NCBI RefSeq assembly: GCF_000455365.1
Contig: NZ_HG315684.1
Coordinates: forward strand, 350,186 to 414,185
DNA from: Halopiger djelfimassiliensis
GTDB lineage: Archaea > Halobacteriota > Halobacteria > Halobacteriales > Natrialbaceae
Direction: 5' to 3'
DNA length: 64,000 nt
Part shown: positions 41,609 through 50,713 of the stretch, piece after piece
Numbering within the stretch: the first letter of the stretch is position 1
Layout: every line of letters begins with the position of its first letter
Notes under the pieces: model-generated
The model's database searches: none
Seen by the model: the letters and a program-made list of their open reading frames with translations, nothing else
Told to the model about the DNA's origin: nothing
Position numbers and translations under genes: made by a program

Positions 41609-43072
41609 CTAGCCGAGCATGCCGCTCGTGGCCACGTAGAAGTACGCCACGAGGGCGACGGCGATTCCCCACTGGCCGGCGTGGACGTCGTCGTACTCGC
41701 CCATCGCGGTTTTGATGAGCGGATACGCGATGATACCCGCCGCCAGCCCGTTGGCGATCGAGTAGGTCAGGGGCATGATCGTGATCGTCAACCCACCCGA
41801 GACCGCCCAGGCCGGGTCCTGCCAGTCGATATCGAGGACGCCCTGGAGCATGATGATCCCGACGACCACGAGGGCGATAAACGAGGCGTAGGCCGGAATC
41901 GCGGCGACGATCGGCACCGCGACCAGCGAGAGGACGAACAACAGCCCGACGACGAGCGCGGTGAACCCGGTTCGGCCACCTTCCTCGATTCCGGTGGAGG
42001 ACTCGATGTAGGTCGTCACGGTCGAGGTCCCGATCATCGCGCCGACGGTCGTCCCGACCGCGTCGGCCAGCAACGGTTTCTCCATCTCGGGGAGGTCACC
42101 CTCCTCGTCGAGGAAGCCGCCGAACTGGGAGACGCCGATGAGCGTTCCGGCGGTATCGAAGAAGTCGACGAAGAAAAACGTAAACACCACGAGGGTAAAC
42201 GTCGCCGGATCGACGTCGCGAAGTCCCTCGACGAACGCGCCCACCAGCGGCGAGATGTCGTACTGCGGCGAGGTGACGGTCGCGAACGTAACCGTCCCGG
42301 TTTCCTGATCGAGCAACGCCTCAGGTGCCAGTTGCGACGCGCTCGCAACGCCGGCGTACAGGAGCGTCCAGCCGGCGACGGTGGTGCCGAGGATACCCGC
42401 GATGATCGCGCCGCGAACGTCTCGAGCCCAGAGGACAAACGTCAGGAACAGTCCGCACACTCCGAGGATCGCGGCCGGGTTCTGTGCGAGGTCCCCGAGT
42501 GCGACCATCGTTTCGGGATCAGCGACGACGACCTCCATCTCCTGGAGTCCGATAAACAGGAGGAAGACGCCGATCCCGGCTCCGACGGAGAACTTGACCG
42601 GTTCGGGAAACAGACTGATGATGTACTCCCTGGCACCCACGACCGTAATCGCGATGAACACGACGCCCTCGACGAAGACGGCCGCGAGCGCGGTCTGCCA
42701 CGGAATCCCCATGCCGAGAACGACGGTAAACGCGAAGAAGGCGTTCAGCCCCATCCCGGGTGCCAGTCCGAACGGCCGCTTTGCGTACAGGGCCATCACC
42801 GCAATCGCGACGATCGACGCGAGGATCGTCGCGATCGCGAGCATCTGGAACACCTCGCCCGCGTCGTAGACGGTCCCGTCGATCGTCGTCTGTTGGTTTT
42901 GCTCCCCGGCCTCGTTGAACCCCATGATCGCCGGCAGAAGAACCGTCGGATTGACCACGATGATGTACGACATCGCCAGAAACGTCGTAATTCCCGCGAT
43001 CAGTTCGGTCGTGAAATCCGTCCCGTGCTCGTCGAACTCGAAGTACGCCGCGAGTCGTTCGATCGCCCCCAT
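41609..43072 (-). CDS. NCS2 family nucleobase permease (AzgA/PbuG type)
   Basis: 487 residues from ATG 43072, ~12-13 membrane segments. Landmarks for the AzgA branch: ELIAGITTFLAMSYIIVVNP at the start, GLAPGMGLNAFF, FVDFFDTAGTLIGVS, and TSTVTTYIESSTGIEEGGRTG. It should carry adenine, guanine or hypoxanthine with protons. Divergent from the TrkA-like gene; the spacer holds a short inverted repeat. Confidence 0.88.
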   Translation of the reverse strand: MGAIERLAAYFEFDEHGTDFTTELIAGITTFLAMSYIIVVNPTVLLPAIMGFNEAGEQNQQTTIDGTVYDAGEVFQMLAIATILASIVAIAVMALYAKRPFGLAPGMGLNAFFAFTVVLGMGIPWQTALAAVFVEGVVFIAITVVGAREYIISLFPEPVKFSVGAGIGVFLLFIGLQEMEVVVADPETMVALGDLAQNPAAILGVCGLFLTFVLWARDVRGAIIAGILGTTVAGWTLLYAGVASASQLAPEALLDQETGTVTFATVTSPQYDISPLVGAFVEGLRDVDPATFTLVVFTFFFVDFFDTAGTLIGVSQFGGFLDEEGDLPEMEKPLLADAVGTTVGAMIGTSTVTTYIESSTGIEEGGRTGFTALVVGLLFVLSLVAVPIVAAIPAYASFIALVVVGIIMLQGVLDIDWQDPAWAVSGGLTITIMPLTYSIANGLAAGIIAYPLIKTAMGEYDDVHAGQWGIAVALVAYFYVATSGMLG

Positions 43073-43128
43073 GTTGGACGGTCGAGCATACCAACAGCGT
43101 TCAGTTAAGTGTTCCCGTCTGAGATGGC

Positions 43129-43156
43129 GAATATCTATACATGTTTGTGAATATTC
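43129..43156. promoter_or_regulatory. Short inverted repeat between permease and TrkA genes
   Basis: GAATAT and ATATTC arms (6 bases) with a 16-base spacer in the AT-rich centre of the divergent promoter region. It may be a regulator site or chance in AT-rich promoter DNA; the arms are too short to be sure. Confidence 0.3.
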
Positions 43157-43234
43157 TTCCGCCATGAGCGTCGATGAATACGACCCTCGAACGCGAGCCA
43201 ACGTATTTGACCGCGGAGCGTGTACACAATCCCC

Positions 43235-43897
43235 ATGATGTTCGTCATCGTGGGATACGGCCGGGTTGGATCGCGAACGGCGCGCATCCTCGCCGAAGAA
43301 GGCCACGAGGTCGTCGTCGTCGATAACGACCCCGACCGAATCCAGCGCGCCGGCGATCAGGGGTTCGAAACGACACAGGGCGACGGAGCGGACGAAGCGG
43401 TCCTCGTCGATGCAGGGATCGAGACCGCAGACGCGATCGGTGCGTTCACGCCCAACCTCAACGCTAACTTCGCGGCCTGTATGGTCGGCGACCACCACGG
43501 CTGCCGAACGGTCCTTCGGATCGACGAAGACTACCGCGAGGACATCTACGAGAAGTACGCCGAAGACGTCGACGAGATCATCTATCCCGAACGATTGGGT
43601 GCCGCCGGCGCGAAGACCGCCATGCTCGGGGGCGATTTCAACGTCGTTGCCGACATCGCGTCGAACCTGCAACTGACCGTTCTCGAGGTACAGGACGGCT
43701 CTCCGGCCGTCGGCAAACGAATAAGCGAACTCGACCTGCCCGAGAGTGCTCGCATCTACGCCCACGGCCGCGTCCGCGAATCACTAACGCTGCCGCTGCC
43801 CGGAACGGAACTCGAGGCCGGCGACGAGGTCGCGGTCATCGCCGAGACCGACGCGACGCCGATGGTCCGTAAGCTGCTGTCGCCGTCGACTGCCTGA
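43235..43897 (+). CDS. TrkA-type K+ transport regulator (NAD-binding)
   Basis: 220 residues from ATG 43235 (the next ATG, 43238, is equally possible). TrkA_N Rossmann domain with GYGRVGSRTA and acidic residue DNDPDRI for NAD, then TrkA_C domain (~145-218) with VGKRISELDLPES. Such subunits gate TrkH/Ktr channels in response to NAD(H) or nucleotides. No channel gene is adjacent, so its partner lies elsewhere. Convergent with the methylase. Confidence 0.87.
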   Translation: MMFVIVGYGRVGSRTARILAEEGHEVVVVDNDPDRIQRAGDQGFETTQGDGADEAVLVDAGIETADAIGAFTPNLNANFAACMVGDHHGCRTVLRIDEDYREDIYEKYAEDVDEIIYPERLGAAGAKTAMLGGDFNVVADIASNLQLTVLEVQDGSPAVGKRISELDLPESARIYAHGRVRESLTLPLPGTELEAGDEVAVIAETDATPMVRKLLSPSTA

Positions 43898-44061
43898 CGG
43901 TCGGCACAAGAAGTTGGGAGCGGAGGCGCGCGGACGGTGAGTTGGGATGGGAGGGAGTGTGAATGGGGATGGGTTGCCGTACAGTGCGCGCCCGATCGAT
44001 AGCTCTCGCCGAGAGGCCATAAAACCGCGTCAGACGACCGGATGACGATGGTCAGACGGGG

Positions 44062-45087
44062 TCAGCGATCCGTCTCGAGCCGGAAGACGAGCACGTTCTG
44101 GTGGACCATCGAGGGAACGAACGAGAACGGGTAGCCGTACACGTGCAGATCCTTCGTCGGATCGTACCAGATCAGGTTCGCGGCGAGGGTCACCGGCGCG
44201 GTCGATTCGATCGCTCGCGCGAGGTCGGCCGAGAGGAACTCGTAGGACTGGTCACGGTACATGTCGCCGATGAAAACGACGAGGTGGCCCGCCGGGGAGA
44301 TCGCATCGGCGAACCGGTCGAACTTCTCGGCCATGTCCGCGAGCCACTCGGCTTTCGAAAGCGCCGGGGCGTCGCCGTCGGTCCGGTCGGCACCGTCGAA
44401 CGAACCGAGCTTGCTCTCCCGGGTCGCGCGCTCGTTTCGCGTCTGCTCGAGTTCGTCCATGTGCCAGTAGGGGACGTCAGTCAGCAGGAGGTCGACGGAG
44501 TCGTCGGGTACCGCCTCGATCAGGTCGGCGCAGTCGCCGTGGCGCATGTCCTGTGGTTTCAGGGGCGGTTCGCCGCGGTCCCGGCGCTCGTCGTTTTCCC
44601 GTTCGAGGACCGTCTCGTAGATGTCGACCCACCGTTCGTTGCGTTCGAACCCGATCGCCTCGCGGAGCCCGGTCCGCTCGTGCTCACAGAGGCTCGCGCC
44701 AAGCAGCGTCCCGCCGACGCCGGCGAACGGATCGAGGACGGTGTCGCCGGCCTTGCTGAACCGGTCGATAAGCTCGGCACAGAGCCGCGGGGGCTTTTGC
44801 CCGCCGTGTTCGCTTCGCAGGTCGTGCTGGAGGTCCGGCGGGTACCCCTCGGCGATCACCGACTTCGTCGCGTACTTCCACTCCTTGCCCGTGAGGTCGT
44901 TGACCCGGTTGCGCTCGTCGTAGATGCCACGGCCCTCGACGTAGCGCTGATGGTCGGCGAGGTCGTCGGTGTCGATCAGGGAGCCGTCCTCGACCGGCAG
45001 CGATTCGTCTCGCGCGCGCTCGGCGTCGAACTCGCCGTCCTCGTCCGTGAACAGCCGGCTCTGGCGGTGCCTGTCCCCGTCAGCCAT
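44062..45087 (-). CDS. Orphan site-specific DNA methylase (N4/N6 amino type)
   Basis: 341 residues. SAM motif DPFAGVGGT (~residue 129-137) comes before the catalytic motif DVPYW (~207-211, variant of DPPY/SPPY). TGKEWKYATKSVIAE, then the helix before it, and WYDPTKDLHVYGYPFSFVPSM complete the fold. No restriction endonuclease or specificity gene is near, so it is an orphan. Haloarchaea carry a widespread orphan CTAG methylase; whether this is that enzyme cannot be said from sequence alone. The final residues FSFVPSMVHQNVLVFRL resemble DNA methylase ends. Confidence 0.8.
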   Translation of the reverse strand: MADGDRHRQSRLFTDEDGEFDAERARDESLPVEDGSLIDTDDLADHQRYVEGRGIYDERNRVNDLTGKEWKYATKSVIAEGYPPDLQHDLRSEHGGQKPPRLCAELIDRFSKAGDTVLDPFAGVGGTLLGASLCEHERTGLREAIGFERNERWVDIYETVLERENDERRDRGEPPLKPQDMRHGDCADLIEAVPDDSVDLLLTDVPYWHMDELEQTRNERATRESKLGSFDGADRTDGDAPALSKAEWLADMAEKFDRFADAISPAGHLVVFIGDMYRDQSYEFLSADLARAIESTAPVTLAANLIWYDPTKDLHVYGYPFSFVPSMVHQNVLVFRLETDR

Positions 45088-45195
45088 GTTCTATTCGAGT
45101 GGCTCTCGCGGCGGACGTAAATACGTGCTCCTCGAGCCGTCGAACCCGCCGGTCGGGCGGGACCGAGAAGGAAAGACCGCAGACGCCGAGCGGCG

Positions 45196-45471
45196 TCAGT
45201 CCGTGTAGGAGCTTTCTCCGACGACTTCGACGAACTCGCCACGACCGGTCGCGGTCGTTTCGTCGAACTCGGTGATCCGAACCTGCACCCGTTTCTCGAC
45301 GGTCCCCGGTCCGGCACCGTCGACGGTCAGTTCGGTATCACCGATGTAGGCGTATCCTACGTCGCTGCCGTTGGACTCGGCGATGAAGATCTCGAGTTCG
45401 TCGCCCACGTTGAGCGACGGGCTGGAACTCCGGAACGTCCATCCTTTGAGGTACTTTTGCAGGAAACTCAT
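45196..45471 (-). CDS. Small TRAM-like protein (DUF7513-like)
   Basis: 91 residues. After an N-terminal WTFRSSSPSLNVGDE the chain forms five beta strands (EIFIAESNGSDVGYAYIGD, ...VQVRITEFDETTATGRGEFV), a TRAM/OB-like RNA-binding pattern. Its start codon overlaps the stop of the NhaC gene by 4 bases (ATGA), so both are translated together. Role unknown. Confidence 0.7.
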   Translation of the reverse strand: MSFLQKYLKGWTFRSSSPSLNVGDELEIFIAESNGSDVGYAYIGDTELTVDGAGPGTVEKRVQVRITEFDETTATGRGEFVEVVGESSYTD

Positions 45472-47039
45472 AGTCGTGCCACCTCCTCGCTTTCGCGGTC
45501 GATAATGTACTCGCGGCCGAATCCGGTCAGGGCCGCCACGACGAAGACGGCCACCAGCAGCCAGCCCTGGAACACGAACGGGACGACGTCGATCGGCGTG
45601 ACGAGCATGCCCGTCTCGAACCACTCGTACTCACCGGGGAGCTCCTGCATCGCCGTATAGCCGGCGAGGACGCCGCCGGACCACGGGAAGATATAGCCCA
45701 TCGCGGCGGTCTGTCCGTCGAGGATGTTCGCTCGACGGTAGCCGTTCAGGTTGAACCGCTCGCCGATCTTGGAGATGTAGGGTCCGATCGCGACCTCTGC
45801 AGCCGTGTTGATCGTGATGACGGCGTTGATCAGCGCTGCGGAGCCGACCATGGTGAGCTCGGCGTTGCGGACGTTCGTCGCGAGGTGACTGATAGACCAG
45901 TCGAGGATCGCCTGGAACGCCCCGCCGCGGATCATGATCTGGGCCGCGGCGATAATCAGCAAGACGAGAATCGCCAGCTCGAAGAAGCCGGCCGCGCCGT
46001 TTATCAGGCTCCCGCCGACGCCGACCGCATCGGCGTCCTCCACGATCGTCAGAATCGGCAGAAACTCGAGCGGTTCGGCCACCGGCGCGTCCGCGGGCGC
46101 GTTGAACGAGACGATGCCGTCGACGTCCATCAGTCCCAGCGAGAGGTTGAAGACGATCGCGAAGACGATCCCCCACGAGATCGCCTCGACGATGTGGCGG
46201 CCGGCGACCGCCGCGCCGATCACGACGCCCATCGAGACGAGGTGGATGAGTCCGACGGGTTCGCTCTCTGCGACCAGGAGCTGCCGGGCGTTCCCGCCGA
46301 TCTCGAGACCGCCCATGAACTGCCCAGCGACGACGTAGCCGGCCAGTGCCACGATCGCGGCGATGATCACGTACTTGAACCGCGAGGCGACGACGCCACC
46401 GATGTCGGAGTCCTGCGTGACGGCGCTGACGATCGTCGTGTCGCTGACGGGCGCGAGGTTGTCGCCGAAGATCGCACCCGAGAGGATCGCGCCGAACAGC
46501 AGAATCGGGTTCGCACCGAGCAGTATCCCGGCCGGGAAAAACAGGGTAACGAACGCGATCGTCGCGCCGTATCCCGTCCCGATGCCGGTCGTAAACAGCG
46601 CCGCGAGGACGAACGTGGCTGCCGGGAACAGCGTTGCCCCGATGCCCGCGATGTCGGCGAACCAGACCAGTCCGTCGACGAAGCCGCCGTCCTGAAGCAG
46701 TTCGGCGAACATCCCGGCCCAGATCCACGCGACGATCGCCGTCACCGCGACGGGTTGGGTCATCCCCTCGAAGATCGTGTTCGCGTACGTTTTCCAGCTC
46801 CCGCGGACGAAGAACATCCCGACGATCAGCCCGATCAGGAGGCCGACGATCAACCCCCCCGTATCGGAGATCCGCCAGAGGGCGGTCTGGACGATCGCCC
46901 AACAGATGAAAAACGCGATCGGGAGTGCACTCATCCCCCGCCCCCCGTAAAACGTTATTCGTGGCCCGTCATCACCAGTTCCCTGGGCAAATGATTCAGC
47001 CGGATCGGAACCGGGAGAATCATCGCTGTTATCATTCAT
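45468..47039 (-). CDS. NhaC family Na+/H+ antiporter (second copy)
   Basis: 523 residues from ATG 47039 (the upstream start at 47057 adds six). ~11 membrane segments and NhaC signature IFGDNLAPVSDTTIVSAV near residue 200. The N-terminal 35 residues are Asp/Ser-rich, cytoplasmic. Divergent in sequence from the copy at 35348, with DN in place of DH after the GD. It is operonic with the TRAM-like gene through a 4-base overlap. Confidence 0.84.
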   Translation of the reverse strand: MNDNSDDSPGSDPAESFAQGTGDDGPRITFYGGRGMSALPIAFFICWAIVQTALWRISDTGGLIVGLLIGLIVGMFFVRGSWKTYANTIFEGMTQPVAVTAIVAWIWAGMFAELLQDGGFVDGLVWFADIAGIGATLFPAATFVLAALFTTGIGTGYGATIAFVTLFFPAGILLGANPILLFGAILSGAIFGDNLAPVSDTTIVSAVTQDSDIGGVVASRFKYVIIAAIVALAGYVVAGQFMGGLEIGGNARQLLVAESEPVGLIHLVSMGVVIGAAVAGRHIVEAISWGIVFAIVFNLSLGLMDVDGIVSFNAPADAPVAEPLEFLPILTIVEDADAVGVGGSLINGAAGFFELAILVLLIIAAAQIMIRGGAFQAILDWSISHLATNVRNAELTMVGSAALINAVITINTAAEVAIGPYISKIGERFNLNGYRRANILDGQTAAMGYIFPWSGGVLAGYTAMQELPGEYEWFETGMLVTPIDVVPFVFQGWLLVAVFVVAALTGFGREYIIDRESEEVARL

Positions 47040-47219
47040 CTTGATACACGTCACCACTATTCCAACGCCCGGCGATAAATCTTACCGAGACGATCCTGAG
47101 AGCACAGTGGTATCATACCACATAAATAATGTAGAATTGGCAACCACAAGCGAGCCGCTCGTGGCGCAGTGACACGAGTGTTAGCGGGATCCTTTGCCCC
47201 TCCAGTTCGTAGCCGGGGT

Positions 47220-48227
47220 ATGAACCAACTCGTCGATGGCGACTGGCGGACCGACGCCTACGAGACGGCCGGAGACGACGGCTCGTTCGAACGCCAGGAA
47301 ACCACCTTTCGCGACTGGATCCGCGACGATCCCGATGCCGCGTTCCAGCCGGAAGCCGGCCGGTACCACCTCTACGTCTCGTACGCCTGTCCCTGGGCAC
47401 ATCGGACGCTGGTGATGCGGGCGTTGAAGGGACTCGAGGACGCGATCACGGTCTCGGTGGTCGATCCGTACCGCGACGAGGACGGCTGGCAGTTCTCACC
47501 CGAAAAGGACGGCTGTACGCGCGATCGCGTCCACGATGCCGACTACCTGCGGGAGCTCTACGTCCGTGCGGACCCGGACGCCACCTGTCGCGTGACGGTC
47601 CCGGTGCTCTGGGATACCGAGACGGACACGATCGTCAACAACGAGTCCGCGGAGATCATGCGGATGCTCGACACCGAGTTCGACGAGTACGCCCGACGGG
47701 ACGTCGACCTCTACCCCGAGGGGTATCGGGAGGACGTCGACCGGATTATCGACGGGATCTACGAACCGATCAACAACGGCGTCTACCGGGCGGGCTTCGC
47801 GACGGAACAGGAACCCTACGACGAGGCGATCGACGACCTGTTCTCGGCGCTCGACCGCTGGGACGAGGTACTCGCCGACCGGCGGTACCTCGCCGGCGAT
47901 CGGCTCACCGAAGCCGATGTCGCGATGTTCACCACGCTGGTTCGGTTCGATACCGTCTACCACACGCACTTCATGTGTAACGTCCAGTACATCCGGGAGT
48001 ACGACAATCTCTGGCCGTACCTGCGCGACCTCTACCGGACCCCCGGCGTCGCAGATACCGTGCGCATGGACCACATCAAGGAACACTACTACACGACCCA
48101 TCCGGACGTCAACCCCCATCGGATCGTCGCCCGCGGCCCGGATCTCGAGTTCGATGCCCCCCACGATCGGGACGCCCTCCCCGGCGGGCCGCCGTCGGAT
48201 CTCGTCTCGGCCGGCGCGGAGCGGTAA
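47220..48227 (+). CDS. Glutathionyl-hydroquinone reductase-like (YqjG/ECM4) GST-fold protein
   Basis: 335 residues from ATG 47220. The N-terminal thioredoxin-like domain has the catalytic CPWAHR near residue 58; the second domain ends YYTTHPDVNPHRIV, the typical closing of the ECM4/YqjG family. The conserved NNESAEIMRML follows. These enzymes reduce glutathionyl-hydroquinones. Haloarchaea lack glutathione; gamma-glutamylcysteine would be the likely thiol (inferred). Faces the MBL gene convergently with 11 bases between. Confidence 0.88.
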   Translation: MNQLVDGDWRTDAYETAGDDGSFERQETTFRDWIRDDPDAAFQPEAGRYHLYVSYACPWAHRTLVMRALKGLEDAITVSVVDPYRDEDGWQFSPEKDGCTRDRVHDADYLRELYVRADPDATCRVTVPVLWDTETDTIVNNESAEIMRMLDTEFDEYARRDVDLYPEGYREDVDRIIDGIYEPINNGVYRAGFATEQEPYDEAIDDLFSALDRWDEVLADRRYLAGDRLTEADVAMFTTLVRFDTVYHTHFMCNVQYIREYDNLWPYLRDLYRTPGVADTVRMDHIKEHYYTTHPDVNPHRIVARGPDLEFDAPHDRDALPGGPPSDLVSAGAER

Positions 48228-48238
48228 CGGCCCGTTCG

Positions 48239-48985
48239 TCACTCGCGGCGTCGAGCGAGGTCGACGGCCGTCTCGGTTCGGCCGCGCCACGGATCGCCGT
48301 GTCCCGGCAACAACAGAACCTCGCCGATCGGCTCGAGTCGCGCGAGCGAGTCGTCGGCTTGCTCGTGGTCCGCGTTGAACCACGCCGCCAGGAGTTGCGG
48401 GCGGTGGCCGCGTCCGGCCACGAAATCGACCGTGACGATCTCGTCGCCACAGACGAGGACCTCGTGATCGGGGAAGTAAAACGCGACGTGTCCCTCGGTG
48501 TGGCCGGGGACGTGAATCACCCGCGGCGACCCCGGAACGTCGAGCGTCTCCCGGCCGTCGATCGATCGAAACGTCGTCAGCGGCGGCACCGAGAACCCGC
48601 CCGAGCGGGCGAACTCGAGGAAGTACCGGAACAGTTCGGGCCGCCAGAGACGAGCCACCGCCTGCGCGACCGCAAGGTCCCCCTCGCCGCGCGCGTGCTC
48701 GGCGTCCGCTTCGTGCAGCCACACCGGGACATCGGCTTCCGTGCGGAGTCTGTCGGCAAAGCCCGCGTGGTCCGGATGTGCGTGTGTCAGCAAGCAGGCA
48801 TCGACGTCCGTCACGTCGTACTCCAGGGACTCGAGCAGTTCGAGCAGCTGGTTCCAGTGTGACGGAAACCCCGTATCCACGACGACGAGTCCGTCGTCCG
48901 CATCGATCAGATACCAGTTCACGCGGTCGCTTCCGCACCGATACACGCCGTCCGCGACTGCCGTCCCTGCTGTCGTGTCATTCAT
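48239..48985 (-). CDS. MBL-fold metallohydrolase (glyoxalase II-like)
   Basis: 248 residues from ATG 48985. Metal motif THAHPDHAG (HxHxDH) near residue 62, a further His at VPGHTEGHVAF, then Asp at LVCGDEIV and the last His in LLLPGHGDPW. These complete the binuclear site of the MBL fold. It is a cytoplasmic hydrolase of unknown substrate; GHTEGH and PGHGD segments resemble the glyoxalase II / quorum-lactonase branch. Confidence 0.86.
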   Translation of the reverse strand: MNDTTAGTAVADGVYRCGSDRVNWYLIDADDGLVVVDTGFPSHWNQLLELLESLEYDVTDVDACLLTHAHPDHAGFADRLRTEADVPVWLHEADAEHARGEGDLAVAQAVARLWRPELFRYFLEFARSGGFSVPPLTTFRSIDGRETLDVPGSPRVIHVPGHTEGHVAFYFPDHEVLVCGDEIVTVDFVAGRGHRPQLLAAWFNADHEQADDSLARLEPIGEVLLLPGHGDPWRGRTETAVDLARRRE

Positions 48986-49087
48986 CGTATCGAACGAACG
49001 TTCGGTCAGCAGAAAAGCGTTTGCATCGCCGACACCGTGGCGTCCGGCCGACACGACTCGGAAAACGGTGAGAAGAGGCCGCTCGGC

Positions 49088-49384
49088 TCAGTTCGGGGAC
49101 GGGGATTCCTCGGCAGCCGGTTCGGCGTCCGACTCGGACTCGTCGACGGCGTCCGGTTCGTCGGTCGTCATCGGCCGCGACCGTTTCATCTCGTTGCGCC
49201 ACGTTTCGTAGCGGGCTTCGGGGGGTTCCTCCGCCACGAACGCGCGCCAGAACACCCATGCCACGACGATAATCGGCAGGACGGGCAGCATAATGATCAC
49301 GAGGATCGCCGCCATAACGTACCCGAACAGCGACATCTGCACGTTCGGGACGTAGCCCGTCGATTCGGACACCTTGGTCGACAT
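49088..49384 (-). CDS. Single-pass membrane protein of unknown function
   Basis: 98 residues. One membrane helix (~residues 21-49, MAAILVIIMLPVLPIIVVAW) after a short outer N-terminus; then WRAF, a conserved-looking YETWRNEMKRSR segment and a strongly acidic tail. No enzymatic motif. Its family is haloarchaeal and uncharacterised as far as I know. Confidence 0.68.
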   Translation of the reverse strand: MSTKVSESTGYVPNVQMSLFGYVMAAILVIIMLPVLPIIVVAWVFWRAFVAEEPPEARYETWRNEMKRSRPMTTDEPDAVDESESDAEPAAEESPSPN

Positions 49385-49443
49385 ACGAATGGCTACGAAC
49401 GATCGGATATTCGGTCTTTCGATCCCGTGGCCTCGGTTTTCCG

Positions 49444-50244
49444 TCAGGGCGTCTCGAGTCCGTCGCGGTCGGCCGAGTCGTCGTCCAGTACGACCGCGGC
49501 GTCGTCCTGCGGACGGTAACCGAGTTCGAGCATCGTCTCCGACAGCGAGAGAAACCGCTCCGAGTTATCCGAGATGGCGTGTGCGACCGTCGGATTGGAC
49601 TCGAGGGAAGTCGTCGCGGCGGCCTCGATGGCGCGCCGACAGTCCTCGGGGCTGAGCCACATCGCGCGGGCGAACCGCTCGCCCGCGGCGTCGCGGTCGG
49701 CACACTCGTTGCGGAGTTCGTCGCGGGTGAGCAGCCAGCCGATCCGCAGGGAGACGACGTCGAACCCGTGGCGTTTCGCGTAGTACGACCCCATCGCCTC
49801 GCCGAAGACCTTCGTGACGCCGTAATAGGTGTCCGGGTTCGGCGGCTCGTCCGGCCGAACCACGTCCGGCGAACCGATCGTCGACTCCGGGCGGACCTCC
49901 GAGACGACGTTGCCCATGTTGACCGCGTGGTTCGAACTCGCGAAGACGACGCGCTCGAGGTCGTTCTCGGCGGCAGCCTCGAAGGCGTTGTAGACGCCGT
50001 CGACGTTCGGCTCGCGGACCGCGTCCCACTCGGCCCGCGGATCGGGGTTGGCCGCGAGGTGGATCAACACGTCCTGCCCCTCGAGGGCGTCGGCGAACTC
50101 CTCGTACCGGGCGATCTCGAGGGGTGTGGTATCCAGATCCTCGGTTTCGCTGTGTGAAAAGAGCGTGAGATCGTCGTCCGGAAACGCTTCGATCGCTTCC
50201 CTGCCGACGGACCCTGATGCGCCGGTGATCGCGATGTCGGACAT
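49444..50244 (-). CDS. NAD-dependent epimerase/dehydratase, Azf or uronate dehydrogenase-like
   Basis: 266 residues from ATG 50244. Extended SDR: NAD motif TGASGSVG, LIHLAANPDPRAEWD, ASSNHAVNMG (catalytic Ser), YGVTK (Tyr and Lys), and RIGWLL. The combination HLAxxPxxxxxWD plus SSNHAV is characteristic of uronate dehydrogenases and of the haloarchaeal NAD-dependent glucose 6-phosphate dehydrogenase Azf. Which of these substrates it uses is open. Monocistronic. Confidence 0.82.
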   Translation of the reverse strand: MSDIAITGASGSVGREAIEAFPDDDLTLFSHSETEDLDTTPLEIARYEEFADALEGQDVLIHLAANPDPRAEWDAVREPNVDGVYNAFEAAAENDLERVVFASSNHAVNMGNVVSEVRPESTIGSPDVVRPDEPPNPDTYYGVTKVFGEAMGSYYAKRHGFDVVSLRIGWLLTRDELRNECADRDAAGERFARAMWLSPEDCRRAIEAAATTSLESNPTVAHAISDNSERFLSLSETMLELGYRPQDDAAVVLDDDSADRDGLETP

Positions 50245-50368
50245 AGGGGATCGACGTCGACCGATCAAAAATAGGTCGGGCCGGCGGGTTCCGGGGCGAC
50301 GCTCGAGAACCGAATATCGTCCCCGGCGCAGGCTTTTGCGTGTGCCGTGCCTACGTCGTCGTACGCGT

Positions 50369-50668
50369 ATGGTTTCGCCGGCCGTCCTCGAGGCCGCGAT
50401 CGGGGCGTACAACGAGTATCACAGCCCGATGGCGACGGCAGAGCTGGTCGATTCGACGGCCGACGCGTTCGCCGTGCGGTTCGAAGGGCCGTTCTGCCGG
50501 ATGTGCTGTGACTACGACTACTTCGAAGACCTGATCTACGAACTGACCGAATACGGCGTCGACAGCGCGGCCGTCGCCGTCGAGGAGATCGAATACGACG
50601 GCGACGAGACGTTCCTCGTCGAGTACGTCGTCCAGCCGAACCGCCGGGCCGGCCCCGCCGAGCCGTAG
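50369..50668 (+). CDS. Small cysteine-containing haloarchaeal protein
   Basis: 99 residues from ATG 50369. Central FEGPFCRMCCDYDYFEDL followed by a helix and an acidic strand EEIEYDGDETFLVEYV. The CxxCC group could bind a metal or be redox active. Length and composition are those of a real haloarchaeal gene. Function unknown; followed 46 bases later by a truncated helicase on the other strand. Confidence 0.68.
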   Translation: MVSPAVLEAAIGAYNEYHSPMATAELVDSTADAFAVRFEGPFCRMCCDYDYFEDLIYELTEYGVDSAAVAVEEIEYDGDETFLVEYVVQPNRRAGPAEP

Positions 50669-50713
50669 CGTCCGTCGGTGGCGGTCGCGGCGGGACGCCG
50701 CCGACTCGCAGCG

